Source: Pictodentalium vernedei
Lineage: Eukaryota; Mollusca; Scaphopoda; Dentaliida; Dentaliidae
DNA length: 64,000 nucleotides
NCBI GenBank assembly: GCA_031216915.1
Contig: CM062289.1
Location: 65,479,741 to 65,543,740, forward strand
Reading direction: 5' to 3'
Part shown: in pieces, positions 58,448-64,000 of the stretch
How positions within the stretch are numbered: position 1 is the stretch's first letter
How the letters are laid out: each line of letters begins with the position of its first letter
The notes under the pieces: model-generated
What the model saw: the letters and a program-made list of their open reading frames with translations, nothing else
Told to the model about the DNA's origin: nothing
Database searches by the model: none
Position numbers and translations under genes: made by a program

Positions 58448-59385
58448 ATTTGAATGGCAATTTGCCCAAGAAGATAAATACACTCAATTTAGCTATCAAA
58501 GAACAGAGTTCTTACAGTCAAGGACAAAAAAAAAATCAAGGACTTTTCAAGGACTTTTTAAGGACATATCGGCATTTTCCAAGGATCTTTTTTTAAATGT
58601 ACATTTGGAATATAACCATTTTTAGAAGCCTTACCTACTTTAACCCTTTACCTAACATGAAAAGCAGACGACACTTGCACAAAAATTCTTGAATAACTAA
58701 TTTTTTGCCTCAAAAACATAGGTTATGACCCCTCATTGGAACGAGCTCGATGGATCAGAACCTATGTTATTGAGACAAAACTGAAAAAAATAATTGAAAT
58801 TAATTGGTCATTTCTGAGAATAGCACTGGCAGGTTTTGGCCGTTACATTGGGTAAAGGGTTAAATGTCTTCTACCTTATCCTTTTAAATTCCAGAAAAAC
58901 AATAATTCCAAAATGCTCTGTAACAGAATTATGGTGCTCACAGAATGACACCAGTTAAATAATGCCTGAACTTTAATTCCTCATTTATCGATTATCCATT
59001 ATTTATGTTCATTTTTTTTGTTTTTTAACAAAAAACAGTGCAAAAAAGATGTTTCAATTGACCACTATTATCCAGGTAAAAATTAAATAAGGCAATATTC
59101 AAGGACTTTCAAGGAGTCTGATGGATTTTCAAGCACTTTTCAATCACATTTTCTGAATTTTCAAAATTCAAGGAGTAAGATTGAAATTCAAGGACTTTTC
59201 AAGGATGTGCACACCCTGAAGAACACCTGCTGAAGCATTATTTATATAGTGAAATGAGTGGCCTCACAAACTACAGAACTTTCTTTCTCTTCCACAATAG
59301 GATTTCAACTGGTCGCAATAAACCGGTGAATCAAGATTTCCAAAACACAAAATATTGAGAAAGTAAAAATGAAAACTAAACAAGA
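58448..59385. other. TTAA-type MITE and TCAAGGACTTTT repeat; no gene
   Basis: A TTAA-flanked foldback MITE lies at 58644-58859 (CCCTTTACCTAACATG ... GGGTAAAGGG). Around it, TCAAGGACTTTTCAAGGA repeats occur at about 58530-58600 and 59095-59210. No exon is recognised here. Confidence 0.7.
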
Positions 59386-60175
59386 TAAGGCCACACAAAG
59401 TAGATCTTCTGTTTCTCAGGCCATTATTTGTAAAATTGCATGCAGGCAAGCATTTTTTTATTTTATTTTTAATTTTATTTCAGTATTTATTTATTTATTG
59501 GTGTTTAAGGTCACATACTTATGCACAATGGCCAATCGTGACCGTGACAGTTTTACGGGTGGAGGAAGCCGGAGTACCCGGAGAGAACCACCGAGCAACG
59601 ACGAGCAGCTGTCAGCTCTCCAACATCGTAACTCTGAACTCTGCACCGCAGCACAGGCAGGGTTAGATTGGTTGAAGACATGCGCACCATCGACGTGCAG
59701 TACGCCTCAGTACACAGCGTCATCGTGCCCCCATGTAGGCAATCGGGGTGAAGTGTCTTGCCCAAGGACACAACGCGGTTGCCGCAGGTGGGATTCGAAC
59801 CGAGGACCTCTCGGCTTGCAGCCTGCACCTCTACCAACTGAGCCACCGCGTCCCCTTTTATTTCAGTAATTACTTCTTTGCCATCAAAAGTTCATGTTCT
59901 TTGTTCAAGTTTTAGGCCTCATAATCTACAGAATAGCATGGGTGGTGGTGTATTTCATCCCTTGAGTGCAAGAAGGCTTTGCAAAGCCTTCTTGCACTCA
60001 AGGGACAAATTCATCAATTTTTTTCAACTTGGGTAAAATATCAGACATGAACCATTTAATTTTTATTTTTTTTAAGTTTACATTGGTTATAAAAAGAGAG
60101 CATGTGGCAGCCAAAAGGACCATGCAGGAGGGCCCGAGAATAATGAGAAACAGATTTTTTATTTTTTTAGGCCTA
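59386..60175 (+). mobile_element. palindrome-centred MITE, AGGCC family (copy 6), split by a SINE
   Basis: Left part 59386-59483 and right part 59856-60175 together make one element. The SINE between them is flanked by TTTTATTTCAG on both sides, so the MITE was there first. Confidence 0.8.
59484..59855 (-). mobile_element. tRNA-derived SINE inserted in AGGCC MITE
   Basis: On the minus strand it shows A box TGGCTCAGTTGG, B box GGTTCGAATCC and the TTGTGTCCTTGGGCAAGACA core, with an AATAAATAAATA tail. It is flanked by TTTTATTTCAG on both sides. Confidence 0.9.
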
Positions 60176-60358
60176 AACAATTGAAAATACAAACAGCATC
60201 CAAGATGCAGTGTTTTTGTGCTTCTATTTTTCACAGTTTATGAGTTTGACAGGCCTGACATTTTGAAAATCAGAGGAGAGCAAGGACTAACACCCTCCTG
60301 GGAAATGGCTCAAAATGCCCCATTGTATAACAATCATTTCATCAAGACTGGAAAGTGT

Positions 60359-60755
60359 GCGCGGTGCATCAGTAGTTACGGCATTGGACTTCAAACCGAA
60401 AGGTCCGCGGTGCATCAGTAGTTACGGCATTGGACTTCAAACCGAAAGGTCCACTGATGGATCCCCAGCAGGGGCAACTGCGTTGTGTCCTTGGGCAAGG
60501 CACTTAAACCTGATTGCCCACGTGAGGGCATGGTGGCGCTGTGTACTAAGCTGTACTGCACGTTGATGGTGCATTTGTCTTCACCCAATAATAACCCAGC
60601 TTGTACATAGTACATTGGGGAGTCTGACAGTTGTTCACTGTTGCTTGGTGGTTCTCTCCACGTACTCTGGCTTCCTCCACCCATAAAACTGTCCGACACG
60701 AAGTGACCTTGGCTGTCAAAAGTGTCATTAAACCTCAATAAATAAATAAACAAAT
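60359..60755 (+). mobile_element. SINE-like element with duplicated head
   Basis: The first ~52 bp (GCGGTGCATCAGTAGTTACG then GCATTGGACTTCAAACCGAA) occur twice in tandem (60359-60410 and 60411-60462). They are followed by the shared TTGTGTCCTTGGGCAAGGCA core and an AATAAATAAATA tail. The head differs from the other SINEs. Confidence 0.78.
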
Positions 60756-61017
60756 GAACATAAACATGCACCGGTAAACCAAATTAAAAATGCATGTGTG
60801 GACACCACTGCCCGCCCGCGGATTACAACCAGCCCACACCGACTATACTGTATATCAGAGGTGGCCCATGTGTCTTAGAGGGATGGTAAAGAATACAATG
60901 CATGGTCCAACGTTTTGGACTAATTCACTGCTGCATTAAGACATATGTACATTTTTTTACCCATATTTAATGGTGGAGAAATTTAAATATGGAGCTGAAA
61001 ATGTGCACTTTTCTTAA

Positions 61018-61227
61018 CCCTTTATCCAACATAATGGCCAAAATTGGCTAGTGCTATTTACAAAAATCACCATTCAATTTTCATTATTTTTTGTTTAAAA
61101 AACATAGCTTATGAGCTCGTTCCAATGAGGGGTCATAAGCTATGTTTTTGAAACAAAATATGACAATATTTAGTTATTCAAGAATTTTGTTTGCAAGTGT
61201 CGTCTGCTTTTCGTGTTAGGTAAAGGG
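61018..61227. mobile_element. TTAA-type foldback MITE
   Basis: CCCTTTATCCAACATAATGG ... GTGTTAGGTAAAGGG between TTAA sites. The centre is GCTTATGAGCTCGTTCCAAT. Downstream, 61228-61754 has AACCTATAGGTTAGGTTATG-type short repeats and no gene. Confidence 0.82.
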
Positions 61228-61760
61228 TTAACCTTAGACAGGGTCCGACATAAGCCGTAACCTATAGGTTAGGTTATGGGGGAGGTTACATGTTTCTATA
61301 AACTCGAGACCTATTATTAGGTTACGACAGGAAACTGATTACCTTAATATTTTACCTTATATCTACACTACGGAAACCAACAGGTTACGGTATGCTAGGC
61401 ACACCGTAACCTATTTTAATGTTACGGTGTATGAAGCTTATATCAGTCCCTGTTAGGGGCTGTCGAACAGAAAATCATACAGGGGTACTTTAGTCACATC
61501 TTACAAGTGAAGAGTCTCTGTTACTGTTAGAGCTGTTTGCTTGTGAAATTTTGCCTTGATTTTGGTGTCAGTTGTGATAAAAGACTCAAGGCTCGGTTTC
61601 GGATTTAATTTCTTCTTATTTATCTAAGCGGGAAAACTCAACAAAATACTGAAACTGGAACAAAAGCAACTTTTTTAAACTAAAAGGCTTTCTGAGGAGT
61701 CCATGATATGTACCTATGACTGTAAATTAACTGTAAATTTTGCAGTGTTTCTGCCCCATG

Positions 61761-62547
61761 CAGGCTTGGCAATTTCAGGAGAGCGATTTTTTAGCTCTCC
61801 TTACTGCCCTCCTGAAAGAATTAAGGAGAGCGAAAAATTGCCCTCCTAAATATTTTGGTCTGGGATGATTGAGATTACATGTATTATGCTCACATTAAAT
61901 TTTTGTTGTAAAGCAAATATGTAATTTAACTTCGAAGTCACATAACATCACGTAATTTCATTTTGAAAGTGGTTTAGTGGTAAAAGGTAATGGCTGCAAC
62001 CATACCCAAACACAGTTGCAATCATTTGAAGCAAAATGGGTCACAGCAATATTTTTTTTTCTGTCAGTTTCAAGTTCAACAACTGACATCACAGTTTGAG
62101 GGGTAATTATTCAAGGAATATTGACACTATAATATACTACCATTACTACTATCCTGTCACTTGAAGCACTTGCACCAGGATGTGACTGTAGATTCAAGCA
62201 GACCTGTTGTCCAAAAAAGTCATACGCCTACTACTACCACCTTCAACCCCCTTGGGGGGTTGAAGGTGGTAGTGGTAGGCATATGACTTTCTTGGACAAC
62301 AGGTCTGGGTACACAGACAGGTCTTGCCAAGTGTGTGTTCGGTTGTTGAGTGAGACATCTAGATGTCTAAGAGATTTCGCTTTACCTTAGTAAAGTTAAT
62401 AAAATCACTGATGTAGTCTGTTGGTTTCAGTTTCAATGAGTTCATTCAACTGGATACTTAAAATGCTGTGTAAAGCTAATTGCTCTCCTGAGCTGATTGA
62501 GGAGCGCGATTTTTTGCCCTCCTGCATTTTTCAGAATGCCAGGCCTG
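61761..62547. mobile_element. hAT-like element with CAGGCYTGGCA ends
   Basis: CAGGCTTGGCAATTTCAGGA and its inverse ending ATGCCAGGCCTG, with GGAGAGCGATTTTTT blocks inside both. CCCATGCA lies at both flanks, overlapping the left end by two bases. A 107-bp near-perfect palindrome is nested at 62200-62306. Confidence 0.75.
62200..62306. repeat. long palindrome (about 52-bp arms)
   Basis: AGACCTGTTGTCCAAAAAAG then TCATACGCCTACTACTACCA is mirrored around CCCCCTTGGGGGG with few differences. Confidence 0.85.
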
Positions 62548-62748
62548 CCCATGCATATGACGTCACACTCGTACTTGATTCCAAAAATCCTTGTTCATAA
62601 TTTTCAGTCAAATACAGATGATCACACATGTTCTAAACAACTGAATGGGAACACCAAATCCGTTAGATTCAACCAGACTTGTTAAGTCTCACTATTTTAG
62701 AGGGAGACTTACTATTTTCCAGAATAAATTTTTGTTAAATGAGCTTGA

Positions 62749-63324
62749 GGGGGCACGGTGGCTCAGCTGGAAGAGATGCAGGCTGCAAGCCGAGAGGTCC
62801 TTGGTTCGAATCCCACCTGTGGCAACCGCGTTGTGTCCTTGGGCAAGACACTTCACCCCCATTGCCCACGTGGGGGCACGGTGACGCTGTGTACTAAGGC
62901 GTACTGCACGTCGATAGTGCACCTGTCTTCAACCAATGCTAACCCTGCTTGTGTGGAGTTGGTATGTTGGGTAGCTGACAGTTGCTCGCCGTTGCTCGGT
63001 GGTTCTCTACGGCTACTCCGGCTTCCTGGCAGGGCTTGCCTTGAGTCGGGGCTGATCAGCCCAGGCCCCGAGATCAGCCCCGAGGAGCACTTGCTGGGGG
63101 CTTTTTTTCAAGCCCCGACATTTTCCACAAAAAGGCACTAACAATAATGGACAAAATGGAAAATCAGCCCCGAAAAGGCCCCAACCTCAATATGTGGGGC
63201 ACTTTTTTTAGGCCCCGACCATTTTACTCAAGGCGAGCCCTGACTTCCTCCACCTGTAAAACTGTCACAGTCATGGTTAGCCATTGTGCAGAAATATGTG
63301 ACCTTAAAACACCAATAAATAAAT
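62749..63324 (+). mobile_element. tRNA-derived SINE carrying a hAT-like MITE
   Basis: A box TGGCTCAGCTGG, B box GGTTCGAATCC and the TTGTGTCCTTGGGCAAGACA core. Perfect 12-bp duplication AAATGAGCTTGA at 62737-62748 and 63325-63336. Its 3' part is split by a 213-bp insertion at 63030-63242. Confidence 0.92.
63030..63242. mobile_element. hAT-like MITE nested in SINE
   Basis: CAGGGCTTGCCTTGAG is inverted at the far end as CTCAAGGCGAGCCCTG. The target CTTCCT is repeated at both sides of the insertion, within an 8-bp window that has point changes. The interior repeats CAGCCCCGA and GGCCCCGA blocks. Confidence 0.8.
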
Positions 63325-63402
63325 AAATGAGCTTGAAAATTAGGATTTTTAAAGAATCTCACTCTTTAAGTCAATATATTTTCCTCTTTGAGCTACATAA
63401 AA

Positions 63403-64000
63403 GTTAAAAAATTTATAGTAATTTATATATTTTTTATACTTACCAATGACCCAGACATAGCTGGTGCTAACTCTTAAAATATAGGGCCAAACACAAATTT
63501 TGCCCCCCAATCCCCAAAATTTGCATCTAAAACTAAAGAAAACATGTCCTGAAAGGCCCTCCACACTTCGCCCCTACTGCGCATGCGCAGTGTCAAGGAC
63601 GTTCCGAAATTGGCACCATTAATCATTCTAATAACCAGTGCCTGGTAAGCGCTATGTACTCAGCGGGGAGGCAAGAGTTCCCAACTCCTGGGAGGGCCAT
63701 CCCCGTCTGGGTCATTGGTAAGTATAAAAAATATATAAATTACTATAAATTTTTTAACATTTTTATACTGTACCAATGACCCAGACATAGCTGAATAGTA
63801 AAAAGGCTGGAGGGCCAAGGACATAGAGCAAAATGGAATACGCTCAATAAAATAAAATAGAGTCATCCCCTGTAGGGAAAAAGAAGTAATAGGCCTTACA
63901 TGTATCTTTCTTATTTATGATAAATTAGAAAGATACAACACCTTCCAAAATTGAGCTTCATACATCCATGTACTCTATTAATATCCAATATAATCCTTAT
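63403..64000 (-). mobile_element. DIRS-like retrotransposon, left end only (copy D)
   Basis: It begins GTTAAAAAATTTATAGTAAT, followed by the inverted terminal repeat (63442-63627), the ICR (63705-63791) and the hairpin-bearing 3' non-coding region, and then leaves the window. It resembles copy C closely but lacks C's scattered one-base insertions, so it is a younger member of the same subfamily. Its coding part would be beyond the window and on the minus strand. Confidence 0.9.
63705..63791. repeat. DIRS D internal complementary region
   Basis: The back-to-back complements of left end and right end join at TTTTTTAAC|ATTTTTATACTG, identical in plan to copy B. It predicts a right terminus ending ACAGTATAAAAAT outside the window. 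Confidence 0.9.

Noticed and set aside
59264-59449. Upstream MTRR exon on the minus strand
   Set aside because: The reading (NLDSPVYCDQLKSYCG) lacks the expected N-terminal flavodoxin motif and has no good splice pair.

Overview
This window is eukaryotic nuclear DNA, most likely from a marine mollusc. It is AT-rich and intron-dominated, with dense nested repeats. Three things support a mollusc: tandem-core interspersed elements of the kind abundant in bivalves and gastropods (ends resembling CAAGAGGCCC... and ...GAGCTAAAA, and units rich in AAGGTCA), tRNA-derived SINEs with AATAAATAAA tails, and DIRS-type tyrosine-recombinase retrotransposons. There is no bacterial-style gene organisation, operon, CRISPR array or rRNA.

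The only host gene I recognise is methionine synthase reductase (MTRR) on the minus strand. I found five exons by translation, splice signals and matching phases: 51496-51344 and 40382-40265 (FMN/flavodoxin domain), 33766-33172 (end of the flavodoxin domain plus linker), 18787-18635 and 11338-11253 (start of the FAD-binding region). The first exon(s) and the rest of the FAD/NADPH part were not found and probably lie outside the window. About 1.1 kb of coding sequence is spread over more than 40 kb because transposons fill the introns. The first exon seen has an apparent one-base frameshift at a T7 run.

Four DIRS-like elements lie in the same (minus) orientation. B (40829-47959) is complete and looks intact: gag, RT-RNase H-methyltransferase-like pol and tyrosine recombinase frames are open, the terminal inverted repeats are near-identical, and there is an internal complementary region made of the complements of both ends. 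It sits inside a tandem array in the intron between the first two exons. A (4298-10146) is a truncated pseudo-copy. C (51523-58447) is decayed, has lost its RT and has a duplicated gag region; its end lies 26 bp from an MTRR exon. D starts at 63403 and runs off the window.

Layout: 1-3290 tandem array split by a 2.4-kb hAT-like element; 4.2-10.4 kb DIRS A; 11-15.5 kb MTRR exon, MITEs, SINE and a LINE remnant split by a tandem-core element; 16-19 kb palindromic MITEs and an MTRR exon; 19-27 kb hAT-like, mariner-like and TTAA-flanked foldback elements and a 150-bp tandem array; 28-32.5 kb tandem-core arrays; 33 kb MTRR linker exon; 34-40 kb foldbacks, SINE, minisatellite and an MTRR exon; 40.4-51.3 kb array carrying DIRS B; 51.3 kb MTRR exon; 51.5-58.4 kb DIRS C; 58.6-63.3 kb MITEs and SINEs; 63.4 kb to the end DIRS D.
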